Below are positions 1 through 9,219 of a DNA stretch of 64,000 nt, in pieces. Under the pieces are notes generated by a model that searched no databases, was not told where the DNA came from, and saw nothing but the letters and a program-made list of their open reading frames with translations. The stretch is from an uncultured Flavobacteriales bacterium. GTDB lineage: Bacteria > Bacteroidota > Bacteroidia > Flavobacteriales_E > Vicingaceae. Numbering within the stretch: position 1 is the first letter of the stretch; each line of letters opens with the position of its first letter. The position numbers were made by a program, and so were the translations under genes. Location: the NCBI GenBank assembly GCA_905479915.1, contig CAJQOH010000035.1, forward strand, positions 1 through 64,000, given 5' to 3'.

Positions 1-89
1 AGCTTTTTCTTTTGACTTTTTTCTCTTTTTCGTTGCAATTTCAACGCTGATAAACTCTCTTTAATCGTGATTTCAAATACTTTTCCCAT
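1..89 (-). CDS. Partial ORF at the left edge, possibly the N-terminus of an IS630-type transposase
   Basis: An ATG at base 89 on the minus strand opens a frame that stays open to base 1, giving 29 complete codons starting MGKVFEITIKESLSALKLQ and then turning very lysine-rich. The opening resembles the start of Bacteroidota IS630-family proteins, where an 'ITIKES' strand precedes a helix-turn-helix, but that resemblance is from memory and short. The rest of the gene lies outside the window, so neither function nor integrity can be judged. It could equally be a chance ORF. Confidence 0.3.
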   Translation of the reverse strand, partial: MGKVFEITIKESLSALKLQRKREKSQKKK

Positions 90-212
90 ACCTTAAAAAT
101 ACACAAAATATAACGTTTTATGAAATTAATTTGGTATAACACTATAATTTAATTATTTGATCGGCAAAATTATCCAATTAATCGGAATGGTTTTTAATTT
201 AATAGAGCAAAA

Positions 213-242
213 AAAAGGCGATTGAATTTTCAATCGCCTTTT
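213..242 (-). terminator. Strong stem-loop terminator, usable in both directions
   Basis: A perfect 14-bp inverted repeat (AAAAGGCGATTGAA paired with TTCAATCGCCTTTT) has a two-base centre. It sits 17 bases beyond the stop of the large T9SS adhesin read on the minus strand. The A-run on one side and the T-run on the other give a U-tract in either direction, as expected for a bidirectional intrinsic terminator. Confidence 0.8.
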
Positions 243-259
243 CATTTTTAACTTAAATC

Positions 260-3200
260 CTACCTTATTAAATTAAGGTGGCCAGAATTATCGTGGAATA
301 TAGTAGTGTATTTTTCTTTTGCTCTTGTTTTCCAGATATACGTACCATTAGGCACTTGTTTACCTTTGAAATTCCCATCCCAACCATTTTCCATATTGTT
401 GGTTTCAAAAATTAATTCTCCCCATCTATCAAATATTTGCATGTTGAAATTGTTTTTATCAATAGCATCTCCATAAGCTCTAAACTCTTCATTTAACCCA
501 TCTCCATCAGGACTAAAACTGTTAGGTACATAAAAGAAGTATACTCCATCAATCTTAACAAATTGACCAAATGTAGTATCTCTACAACCTGCTGCGTTTG
601 CAACGATTAATTGTACGGGGTAAGTTCCTGCTGTATCAGTTGGGAAAATTACAATTGGATTAAGATTGTTAGATGTTAAAGGATCTCCGTTTGTAAAACT
701 CCAGTAGTTGGTATCATTGTCAACACTTAAGTTGGTAAAAGTAATTTCTGTATTGTTCGTATTAGGATTTACAGGTGAATAGCTAAAGTTAGCTATAGGG
801 AATCCATGAGTAGTTATCATATTGGTTATGGTGCTATCCTTTATACATCCTTCTGGAGAAGTAATGGTAAGCGAAACGTCATAACTTCCAGCAGCTGAAT
901 AAGTATGTTGTGTAGTAGGGGTTTGGTTTGAGGTATTTCCATCTCCAAAATCCCAAAGAACATTTTGTACAGAAGCTACATTGGTAGAGTTTGTAAAGTC
1001 AACCTCTACAGGTATACAAACATCACCCGTTAAATTTGCGCTAAATACATGTTGTATTTCAGTATGCCAATAAATGTCAACAGTCATTGTATCTTCTGGT
1101 GTTGAACAGTCATCTCCAACATATACTGTGAACGTTTCTGGACTAGTACTTGGTGATATCGTAACACTTTGTGTATTTCCAATAGGGTTGTTAGCTCCAT
1201 CAAACCATGCGTATGTGAAACCATTACCATGACCACCAATGGCATTGGCCGTAAGTGTTGTAGTGTTTCCCGGTGCAATAGAACAGACAGTGTCCGAGGC
1301 AATAGGATCGATTACAATAGCAGGAAATAGGGTAACATTTATTGTTTCAGTTGCCGAAGTACAACCTAAAGTATCTTGAGCAAAAACTTGATAAGTTGTA
1401 CCAACCGTAGGTGTTTCATTGTGAGGTCCATTACCAACAAGAGCATTGTCCCAGGTTAAACTTAAAGTACCTGTTCCTCCTGTTGCATTAGCATATAGAA
1501 ATGCGGTTCCGCCAATACATATTGTTGTATCTGAGGTGTGGTTTGCGATAAGTACAGAATCAGGGTTAAGTACAGTTACATATGCCGTATCAGCACAAGT
1601 TCCTGTTCCTACAAAGTAAGCATAAGTATTACTTACATTGATAGCAGGATCAAACATGTTTGAAACACCGTTACCTAAATTATCTACCCATGTACCACCT
1701 ACATCTGGTGTTCCATTTAAAACATTAAACATATCGAAAGCAGCATAAGTTCTACACAATGTAGTATCTCCATCTAATCCTGGGTTAAGAACTAAAGGGT
1801 TTGCTATAACAACTATGGTATCAAAAGTTGAACAAGCTTGATGTCCAGTTTCCCACATTTCTACAATGTAAGTGCCGGTTGCTATTGCAGAAAAAGTTGG
1901 GTTGGCAATAGTACTATCACTTAACCCAGCTCCAGGAGTCCATAAATAGTTGTATACTATTTGAGGGCTCACTCCAACAGAGTTAAATACGTTGTTACCA
2001 ATAATTGGGGCAACTCCTGTAATGTTAAATCCATCAGTAAATATTACGTTACCTGCACAATCAACAATTTCAAAGGTAACTTCATCATCCCAAAATCCAC
2101 TAATGGTATTGATAACAATATTATCACCATTAAAAACTGAGAACGTTTGACTGGCAGTACTTCCATTTGGCATACCAAAGGTCCCTAATGAGACACCGTT
2201 GATGACAATTTCCACTTCAAAACCATTCCATCCATCTCCAAGATCATCGAACATATTAATGGTGTAATCACATGGTAGATTTCCAGGTGTAGTAGGTTGT
2301 GCATTGAGTTGGACTATTGATCCGCTACACACAGTGGTATCATTACCAGCATTAACTCCTGCTCCAGGAACTACTGATATACTTACAGTTGTATCGTAAG
2401 AACATCCAAAATCATCTATAGCATTAAAAGTGTAGCTAAATGTTCCTGTATCTGTAGGAGTTACACATATAAGGTTACTATCATTTGAAGTAGAAGTGAT
2501 AAATGTACTAGCAATTCCTGTAGACGACCAGAATGTTGAATCTCCTTGAGATCCAATACTCGGTGTAAACGTTGTTAATGAAGGGTATAATGCAGAATCG
2601 ATGTCTAACCAGAAGTCAAAGATAAAACCATCATCACCTCCAAATAAATCACAATATTCAATTTCCCACACACCATTTAAAGGACATCCAACTAAAGGTG
2701 TTAAAGGATTCACACTTTCATAAGCTCCTGAAATTAGTGATTCATCACCAGGAGAACTGTTAGGAACAGTATTTTGAGTAGGACCACCAATTGCATTTTG
2801 TTCCCACGTTCCATTTACTGCAGTTGGAGACCAACCGTAATCCCATCCAACACCTACAAGAAGCGGGTCATCTGCTTGATCAGGATCACCTAAATTCGTA
2901 ACACCTCCATTATTAGGGTTTTGGTTGTGCATAACAACACTTGTTCCATTTGGACATTTAATAGAAATAACTAAATCTCCCATGTATGAATGTTCCATGT
3001 TTACCCAAATCCCCTTTAAATCGTTTATGTTAGTTAGTGTTTGACCAGGGGTAAAAAAGCCATAGTTTAATGAGGCAGTAAAACATTGGCCTACATTATC
3101 AGGAAGGTAAGTTGTACCTGTAAGGGATGATCCTGGTGAAGGAGTATACATTACAGGAGTAAAATCAGTTCCTCCGTCTAAGCAAGAGGATTCCCCTAAA

Positions 3201-4000
3201 CAAATTATAGGATCAGGGATGTCAGTATTAAAGTGGGGTGTTGTACTTACCCATACTTTTATAATCTCTGAATTCATATTGATACATCCGTTATCATCAA
3301 TTACATACAATTGTGTTAAATACTCTCCAGGTTGTGTAGGGTATGTGTGCGTAGTGAATGGAGTTTGTAGTGTGTCAATAACTCCATCTCCATAATCAAA
3401 AATATAATCTACAAGATTAAAAGTTGGCATTGCTGTAGAACCAGAAGCATCAAATGTTACAGAGCCTCCTTGACATATTTTTTGTGGATTTTGTGGTACG
3501 GTTGGAGAAGTAAAAAGAGCAGTTGGTGGTTGACATGGAGTGCTACATGTTATAGTTGCAGAAAATACTCCAGTTCCAACACTATTGGAATTAAAAACGA
3601 GTGTTATACATCCTGTAGCATTACCTGTAGTTGTGGCTACAATTACACCTTGAAGTTGTGTTCCAGTATATGTTCCAAGTGAAGCTGCAGCTACTGAATT
3701 TCCATCATAAATGGTAATGTTATCTTGATTGTTTGCTGGTGGAGTTGCTGTGTTTGTGTTACTTAAGTTGAAAGAGTTGAATACTAATGTAATTACATCT
3801 CCAGGAACATTAGGACAAATTGTTAGTGTATGACTTTCATTGTTTCCATAACCTGTTGCTCCTTGTCCTCCAGTATCAAAGAGAACACCGTCACAAGTGC
3901 TTGCATTTACATCTGTTATTGAAATGATATCAGGTTGACAAAAACCAAAGAATGGTAAAAGTATAAGACCTAAAAAAATTATTGCATTTATTTTATTCAT
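260..4000 (-). CDS. Large secreted multidomain adhesin with T9SS type B sorting domain
   Basis: This 1246-residue protein starts with a signal peptide (ending near FFGFCQ). A CUB-like segment follows (about 30-150), then a PKD domain (about 155-245), then a region resembling a proprotein-convertase P domain (about 320-470, with 'HSYMGDLVISIKCPNG' and a GDDG motif). Long Ig-like and PKD-like stretches come next, including a clear late PKD with 'WDFGDG' (about 1035-1110). The last 90 residues are the gliding-motility-associated type B sorting domain ('PNSFSPDGDGLNEEF', 'IFDRWGELIFET', 'NGTYIW'). Proteins of this build are exported by the type IX system and held at the cell surface. The specific ligand cannot be read from sequence. 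It is followed by a strong terminator and has its own upstream gap, so it is probably monocistronic. Confidence 0.9.
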   Translation of the reverse strand: MNKINAIIFLGLILLPFFGFCQPDIISITDVNASTCDGVLFDTGGQGATGYGNNESHTLTICPNVPGDVITLVFNSFNLSNTNTATPPANNQDNITIYDGNSVAAASLGTYTGTQLQGVIVATTTGNATGCITLVFNSNSVGTGVFSATITCSTPCQPPTALFTSPTVPQNPQKICQGGSVTFDASGSTAMPTFNLVDYIFDYGDGVIDTLQTPFTTHTYPTQPGEYLTQLYVIDDNGCINMNSEIIKVWVSTTPHFNTDIPDPIICLGESSCLDGGTDFTPVMYTPSPGSSLTGTTYLPDNVGQCFTASLNYGFFTPGQTLTNINDLKGIWVNMEHSYMGDLVISIKCPNGTSVVMHNQNPNNGGVTNLGDPDQADDPLLVGVGWDYGWSPTAVNGTWEQNAIGGPTQNTVPNSSPGDESLISGAYESVNPLTPLVGCPLNGVWEIEYCDLFGGDDGFIFDFWLDIDSALYPSLTTFTPSIGSQGDSTFWSSTGIASTFITSTSNDSNLICVTPTDTGTFSYTFNAIDDFGCSYDTTVSISVVPGAGVNAGNDTTVCSGSIVQLNAQPTTPGNLPCDYTINMFDDLGDGWNGFEVEIVINGVSLGTFGMPNGSTASQTFSVFNGDNIVINTISGFWDDEVTFEIVDCAGNVIFTDGFNITGVAPIIGNNVFNSVGVSPQIVYNYLWTPGAGLSDSTIANPTFSAIATGTYIVEMWETGHQACSTFDTIVVIANPLVLNPGLDGDTTLCRTYAAFDMFNVLNGTPDVGGTWVDNLGNGVSNMFDPAINVSNTYAYFVGTGTCADTAYVTVLNPDSVLIANHTSDTTICIGGTAFLYANATGGTGTLSLTWDNALVGNGPHNETPTVGTTYQVFAQDTLGCTSATETINVTLFPAIVIDPIASDTVCSIAPGNTTTLTANAIGGHGNGFTYAWFDGANNPIGNTQSVTISPSTSPETFTVYVGDDCSTPEDTMTVDIYWHTEIQHVFSANLTGDVCIPVEVDFTNSTNVASVQNVLWDFGDGNTSNQTPTTQHTYSAAGSYDVSLTITSPEGCIKDSTITNMITTHGFPIANFSYSPVNPNTNNTEITFTNLSVDNDTNYWSFTNGDPLTSNNLNPIVIFPTDTAGTYPVQLIVANAAGCRDTTFGQFVKIDGVYFFYVPNSFSPDGDGLNEEFRAYGDAIDKNNFNMQIFDRWGELIFETNNMENGWDGNFKGKQVPNGTYIWKTRAKEKYTTIFHDNSGHLNLIR

Positions 4001-4211
4001 GTGTTCAGTTTATTGACTCTGTTACTTACTTAACTTAAAAAGTAAGACGTAGCAAACCATAATTGGTTGCCATAATTTTAACAAAAATAGCGCATAGTGT
4101 TAAAATATAACACCATAAAGAGAGGGATTATTGAACTCTAAGTAGCTGTAGTTTTGTTGTAACTGACTGCTCTCTAGATAAATGAGATGTATTTGGCTAT
4201 GACTGCTAAAT

Positions 4212-5477
4212 TTAAGGTGAAACTATTTCCATAAGTGTTGCACAAAGGATTGCCCCGTAAGTACCTAAAGCATAACCTAGTACAGCTAATAATACCCCTA
4301 CTGGAGCTAAGCTTGGATGGAAAGCAGATGCTACTACTGGAGCTGAAGCAGCCCCACCAACATTGGCTTTACTACCTACAGCTAAAAAGAAGAAAGGAGC
4401 TTTTATAATTTTAGCTACCAAAAATAGTAGACCCACATGGAAAATCATCCATATTAATCCAATTATAATAAAGTCCCAATATTCTACTAATTCTGATAAA
4501 TCAATTTTCATACCTATAATAGCCACTAAAATATAAATGAAAACACTTCCCATCTTAGATGCGCCAGCACCTTCCAGGCTTCTCATTTTTGTAAATGATA
4601 AAGATAAACCTACTGTTGTAGCAACTACAACTACCCAAAAGAAGTGACTTGATAAAACCGTATCTGCTAATGATGAGGCTTCTGCCCATCCGCTAAAGGT
4701 TGTTGCTAAAAGATGCGATAAACCAACACCTCCAAAAGCAATAGCAAATATTTTAATTAAGTCAGTTAATGTTGCTTCTCTTTGAACACTAGCCGTATAA
4801 TTGGCCATATTATTTTTTAATGTTTCTATAGAAGAAGAATCTGCTTTTAACCATTTGTCAATTTTATCAGATTTTCCTGCACCAAACAATATAAATGCCA
4901 TCCAAATGTTAGCAACAACAACATCTACTGCTAGCATTGCCCCGTATTTATCTACATTAAATTGGTACAATTCAAGCATAGCAGTTTGGTTGGCTCCACC
5001 ACCAATCCAGCTTCCAGCCAGTGTTGCTAAACCTCTCCATACAGCATCAAAATCTGCTCCATTTAATGTTTCTGGAGAAATTACAGAAGTAGCCAATATG
5101 GCAATAGGACCTCCTAAAATAATACCAATAGTGGCTGTAAAAAACATGATTAATGCTTTTGGTCCAAGTTTTACTATTCCTTTCAAATCTGTACTTAAGG
5201 TCATTAATATTAAAGACCCCGGTAAAAAATAGTTTTTAGCGATAGGCCAAAGTCCAGAGAATTTTGGAGAAATTATATTGAATGTACTCAATAGGGCAGG
5301 AAGTAGGTAGCACATCAAAAGTGCTGGAATTATCTTGTAAAACCATTTTAGGTTTTTTAATTGTGAAGTGTAAAATACAATTCCCAAACAGCACATTAAA
5401 AGACCAAATACAACTGCATCATCAGTTACAAATGGTTTGTTTAGAATTTCCGTAATATTTTCAGTTGTTGCTGCCAT
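4212..5477 (-). CDS. DUF819 family inner-membrane protein
   Basis: A 421-residue hydrophobic protein with about ten to twelve membrane helices matches the DUF819 (YjcL-like) build. This includes a Gly-rich segment 'GSWIGGGANQTAML' (about 155-170) and a late 'GSKANVGGAASAPVVASAF' segment, both reminiscent of ion-coupled carriers. The substrate is unknown. Its start lies 4 bases after the stop of the amidohydrolase gene, so the two, and probably the membrane protein before them, form one minus-strand operon. A role in taking up a compound hydrolysed by the neighbouring amidohydrolase is inference only. Confidence 0.85.
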   Translation of the reverse strand: MAATTENITEILNKPFVTDDAVVFGLLMCCLGIVFYTSQLKNLKWFYKIIPALLMCYLLPALLSTFNIISPKFSGLWPIAKNYFLPGSLILMTLSTDLKGIVKLGPKALIMFFTATIGIILGGPIAILATSVISPETLNGADFDAVWRGLATLAGSWIGGGANQTAMLELYQFNVDKYGAMLAVDVVVANIWMAFILFGAGKSDKIDKWLKADSSSIETLKNNMANYTASVQREATLTDLIKIFAIAFGGVGLSHLLATTFSGWAEASSLADTVLSSHFFWVVVVATTVGLSLSFTKMRSLEGAGASKMGSVFIYILVAIIGMKIDLSELVEYWDFIIIGLIWMIFHVGLLFLVAKIIKAPFFFLAVGSKANVGGAASAPVVASAFHPSLAPVGVLLAVLGYALGTYGAILCATLMEIVSP

Positions 5478-5481
5478 AGTG

Positions 5482-7206
5482 TTACTTTTTTAGCGAATAT
5501 ACATTTTCTCCATTAATAAAGGTTTCTACAACCTTTACTTTTAATATGTTTTCTTCATTTGTTAGCATAATGTCGTTATTCAGAATCACAAAATCAGCAG
5601 ATTTTCCAATTTCCAAGCTACCTTTTTCATTTTCTTCAAAGTTGGATATGGCTGGCCAAATAGTCATGCCTTTTAAAGCTTCTTCTCTAGTAAGTGCATT
5701 TTCCATTTGAAATCCGTCATTAGGATACCCTTTGTTATCTTTTCGAACAACTGCAGCATAAAATGTTTTAATAGGATCAATATCCTCTACAGGAAAATCT
5801 GTTCCGAGCGCTACGATTCCATTCTGCTTTAATAATTCTTTGTAAGCGTAAGCTCCTTTTATACGTTTTGGGCCTAGTCTTTCTTCAGCCCAATACATAT
5901 CTGATGTTGCATGGGTAGATTGTATAGAAGGAATAATGGTATAATCTTTAAAGTATTTAAAATCTGTAGGATCAATAACTTGAGCATGTTCGATTCTCCA
6001 TCTTTTGTCGTTAACACCTTTTAATGTTTTAGCATATACTTCTAAAATCATTCTATTTGCAGAATCGCCAATACAATGTGTATTCATTTGGAATCCTTTT
6101 TCGTAAAGTAGTGGAGCATATTTTTCAAAATATTCTTTTTCATTTAACATTAATCCATGGTGGTGACCAACTACATCAGCGTATGGTTTGATAAGACATG
6201 CTCCTCGAGAACCTAAAGCTCCATCAGCATAAAATTTAAACGAACAAACATTAAGCTTATCTGTTTTGTAAGGACCGGTTTTGAGATAATGGTTTAACAG
6301 TTCTTCATCTGAAGAAATCATTGCATACATTTTTATTTTAAGCACCTCGTTTTGTTGCAAACTATCTATTAAATCAATAATGCTTTTATCAAGACCAGCA
6401 TCATCAACAGTTGTAACACCTACACTAAATAAATCTTTTTGGGCAGCTAACAGGGCTTCTTCAAGATCTTTTGTCGTGTTTTTTTGCAGTGTTTCATAAG
6501 CGATTAAATCCATAGCTTTATCAATAAGAATGCCTGTTAAAGGTTCAATATCTCTAGTGTTGTTTAACTCTTGTTCCGGATTTTGATGGTTATTAAAGTT
6601 AGGTTTGTTCTTTTTTTCAAGGCCAAATTGTAAAATGGCTCCTCCTTCAACTTGTGTTGTGTAGTTAATTTTAGATCTTCTTAGAACTTCACTATTTACC
6701 AAAATTGCATGGCCATCTATTCGACTAAGGGCTATGGGTCTATTAGGAAATAAACTATCTAATTTTTCTTTGGTGGGAAACTCTTTAATTTTCCAATCGT
6801 TTTGATCCCATCCTCTTCCTAATATCCATTCATCTTCACTTGATTCAGCAAATTTTTGTACCCTTTCAACAACTTCTTCAAATGAGTTTGTACCAACAAG
6901 GTCCACACTTTTTTTATTCAATCCATATCCTACAAAATGACAATGAGCATCTATAAATCCGGGATAAACCGGGTATTTTTTAGCGTCAATTATTTTTTTA
7001 GCAGTGTATTTGTTTAAGATTTCATGCTCTGGACCAATGTCAATGATTTTACCTTTACTTATAGCCATTGCTTCTGCAATATCAAAAGCACCATTAACAG
7101 TGTATATTTTTGCATTGTGTACAACTAAATCAGCTTGCTCCATATCTGAACAACTCAGCAGTAAACAAATTGTAATTAAACTAAATAGTCTATAAAATTT
7201 ACTCAT
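5482..7206 (-). CDS. Lipoprotein amidohydrolase (YtcJ-like)
   Basis: This is a 574-residue metal-dependent hydrolase of the amidohydrolase superfamily. The N-terminus is a lipoprotein signal with lipobox ending LLLSC near residue 19, which places the enzyme in the periplasm or outer membrane. The first beta-strand motif 'DAHCHF' supplies the HxH metal ligands. Later His residues fall in 'NTHCIGD' and 'RIEHAQV', and the closing Asp is in 'LGTDFPVEDI'. These match the YtcJ branch, usually acting on N-substituted amides or imines; the substrate is not predictable. The gene overlaps the upstream membrane-protein gene by 4 bases and is followed after 4 bases by the DUF819 gene. Confidence 0.88.
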   Translation of the reverse strand: MSKFYRLFSLITICLLLSCSDMEQADLVVHNAKIYTVNGAFDIAEAMAISKGKIIDIGPEHEILNKYTAKKIIDAKKYPVYPGFIDAHCHFVGYGLNKKSVDLVGTNSFEEVVERVQKFAESSEDEWILGRGWDQNDWKIKEFPTKEKLDSLFPNRPIALSRIDGHAILVNSEVLRRSKINYTTQVEGGAILQFGLEKKNKPNFNNHQNPEQELNNTRDIEPLTGILIDKAMDLIAYETLQKNTTKDLEEALLAAQKDLFSVGVTTVDDAGLDKSIIDLIDSLQQNEVLKIKMYAMISSDEELLNHYLKTGPYKTDKLNVCSFKFYADGALGSRGACLIKPYADVVGHHHGLMLNEKEYFEKYAPLLYEKGFQMNTHCIGDSANRMILEVYAKTLKGVNDKRWRIEHAQVIDPTDFKYFKDYTIIPSIQSTHATSDMYWAEERLGPKRIKGAYAYKELLKQNGIVALGTDFPVEDIDPIKTFYAAVVRKDNKGYPNDGFQMENALTREEALKGMTIWPAISNFEENEKGSLEIGKSADFVILNNDIMLTNEENILKVKVVETFINGENVYSLKK

Positions 7207-8513
7207 AATATCCGTTTAAGAAAAGCATGTTTTGCTTTGATTTTTTCTAAATCAACTAATAATAACAAGGCAATTAGTAAAAGTAGCATTCCTGGGATTT
7301 TATAGCGCATAATAGCGCCAAAAACAGGAGTGGTTAATCCAATTATAGAAAACAATATGAAAACAAAAAAGAGGTTGAAGAAGAAAATATTTTGTTGCTT
7401 GAAAGTCATTTTTTTTCTAAAACTAAAAGCTAAAACAATCAAGCAAAGTATTCCAATGTTTTCAATAGCACTGAGATAAACAAATAGTGAATTGCATTCC
7501 CATAAAAATGGTCTTATTATAGTATTAAGCAATGAATTAGGAATGGCTAGTAGAATAGAAACTCCATCTGTCAATTCAGGGATTGTAAAACCACTATTTG
7601 TTTCAACGGTTTTTATGTATTTCGAAAATGCTTGCTGTTTATTTGAAATCTGACTGACAAAATTTAATTTAGGAATAATAAGGGGAACTATATTTATCGA
7701 TAATAGAAATAGACTTATTGATGTTAGGTATCCATAAATAGCTTTTTTAAATGATAAAACTTGATTCATTAAGTATCCTAAGATGGGTACAGATAGTGCT
7801 ACCAATAAATACATTTTTGTATAGATCAATAAGATAATAGCTACAGTAATACATATCAAGTTGATGACCTTAAACTGTTTGGTAATTTTTAGGAAGTTTG
7901 AAATAAGGATGCCCAATGCAAAAAATATGATACTTTCTTTGAGTAATCCAGAACCCCAAAAAAGGATCGATGGCACCAAAAAGATGGAGTAAAAAAGTAC
8001 TTTTTCTTTGTTGGGAAGAAAAGCCTTGAAGGCTTTGTAAAATAAGGTTAAACCCATAAGGGAAACAAAGTTTATGAATACGTTATGGACTTGAAAATAT
8101 CCAAAAGAAAATAGCCGTACAAAAGCATTAAATCTAATAATTATGTGACTATCACTAATCAAATCACTAGAGTATGGTCTGGTCCAATGATACATGTATT
8201 GGTAGTAATTAACCGTAAAGTATTTGTAATCGAAATCTAACCCTAGTACCATTTTAACATAATCTAAGGGATTTGTTTCTAAAGCTTCAAATATGGCAAG
8301 GCTATCATCAAAGTATTTAAAGATATCTGATTTGTCTCTATTGTTGTAGTATTCAGAATATATGACGGTTAACAAAATGCTTACTATCACTTTAATTCCA
8401 AAAATGATCATAAACCAACGATTAGGAATTTTATCATCTTTAAAAAAAGTTATTTTACTAATAATAAAACAAAAAATAGTAAAGTAAAATATGCTTAATA
8501 AAAACTCTATCAT
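7203..8513 (-). CDS. Polytopic membrane protein of unknown function
   Basis: A 436-residue protein has roughly ten membrane helices and a large soluble loop after helix two (about 60-130, Tyr-rich). The segment 'PSILFWGSGLLKESIIFF' (about 180-197) is of the kind seen in Wzy/EpsG-type or GT-C-like polysaccharide proteins, but no diagnostic motif was found, so function is left open. It is the first gene of the minus-strand run leading into the amidohydrolase (4-base overlap). It is divergent from endonuclease III, with a 64-base shared promoter gap. Confidence 0.7.
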   Translation of the reverse strand: MIEFLLSIFYFTIFCFIISKITFFKDDKIPNRWFMIIFGIKVIVSILLTVIYSEYYNNRDKSDIFKYFDDSLAIFEALETNPLDYVKMVLGLDFDYKYFTVNYYQYMYHWTRPYSSDLISDSHIIIRFNAFVRLFSFGYFQVHNVFINFVSLMGLTLFYKAFKAFLPNKEKVLFYSIFLVPSILFWGSGLLKESIIFFALGILISNFLKITKQFKVINLICITVAIILLIYTKMYLLVALSVPILGYLMNQVLSFKKAIYGYLTSISLFLLSINIVPLIIPKLNFVSQISNKQQAFSKYIKTVETNSGFTIPELTDGVSILLAIPNSLLNTIIRPFLWECNSLFVYLSAIENIGILCLIVLAFSFRKKMTFKQQNIFFFNLFFVFILFSIIGLTTPVFGAIMRYKIPGMLLLLIALLLLVDLEKIKAKHAFLKRIL

Positions 8514-8564
8514 AGTAATTTTGATGAGAAATAAAAGTAGTTAAAATTGCTATCTTAAAAGATG

Positions 8565-8572
8565 TATTTTTG
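8565..8572 (+). promoter_or_regulatory. Candidate Bacteroidota -7 box for endonuclease III
   Basis: TATTTTTG fits the TAnnTTTG -7 consensus of Bacteroidota primary sigma promoters. It ends only 5 bases before the ATG, which would give an almost leaderless mRNA. No convincing -33 TTG at the usual spacing is visible, so this is tentative. Confidence 0.35.
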
Positions 8573-8577
8573 TTATT

Positions 8578-9219
8578 ATGAATAAGAAAGAGCGATACCA
8601 ATCATTTGTTGATCATTTTAGTGAGCATCAACCTGTAGCTGAAACAGAGTTGGAGTATTCCAACCCTTATGAACTATTAGTTGCTGTAATATTATCTGCA
8701 CAGTGTACAGATAAAAGGGTAAACATCGTAACTAAAGATTTGTTTAGAAGATTTCCTGAAGCAAATTCTTTAGCTGAAGCAGATGCAGCAGAAGTTTTTG
8801 AGTACATTAAAAGTATTAGTTATCCGAATAATAAGTCGAAGCACTTAGTAGGAATGGCTAAAATTTTGGTGAATGACTTTAACAATGTAGTGCCTTCTGA
8901 TGTTGATGATTTACAAAAGATGCCTGGTGTTGGTAGGAAAACAGCAAATGTAATAGCTAGTGTTATATATAATGTTCCAGTAATGGCAGTAGATACTCAC
9001 GTTTTTAGGGTGTCTGAAAGATTGGGTCTAACCACCAATGCTAAAACACCTTTGGAAGCAGAGAAACAGTTGGTAAAATATATCCCCGATGAAGTTATGC
9101 ACCTTTCTCATCACTGGCTAATTCTTCATGGAAGGTATGTTTGTCAAGCTAGAAAGCCTAAATGTGATGAGTGCCAGATCACTCATTTTTGTAAAAGCTT
9201 TGGTAAGTTTAGTGTTTAA
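8578..9219 (+). CDS. nth: Endonuclease III (DNA N-glycosylase / AP lyase)
   Basis: The 213-residue length is normal for the family. The helix-hairpin-helix 'MPGVGRKTAN' carries the catalytic Lys (K121), and 'VDTHVFR' the catalytic Asp (D139). The C-terminal 4Fe-4S ligands have the canonical Cx6Cx2Cx5C spacing (C189, C196, C199, C205). The enzyme excises oxidised pyrimidines in base excision repair. It converges on the subtilisin gene with an 11-base overlap at the 3' ends. Confidence 0.97.
   Translation: MNKKERYQSFVDHFSEHQPVAETELEYSNPYELLVAVILSAQCTDKRVNIVTKDLFRRFPEANSLAEADAAEVFEYIKSISYPNNKSKHLVGMAKILVNDFNNVVPSDVDDLQKMPGVGRKTANVIASVIYNVPVMAVDTHVFRVSERLGLTTNAKTPLEAEKQLVKYIPDEVMHLSHHWLILHGRYVCQARKPKCDECQITHFCKSFGKFSV

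Noticed and set aside
4097-4113. GTGTTA/TAACAC hairpin between the DUF819 gene and the adhesin
   Set aside because: Only six AT-rich pairs and no U-tract in the relevant direction; too weak to call a terminator.
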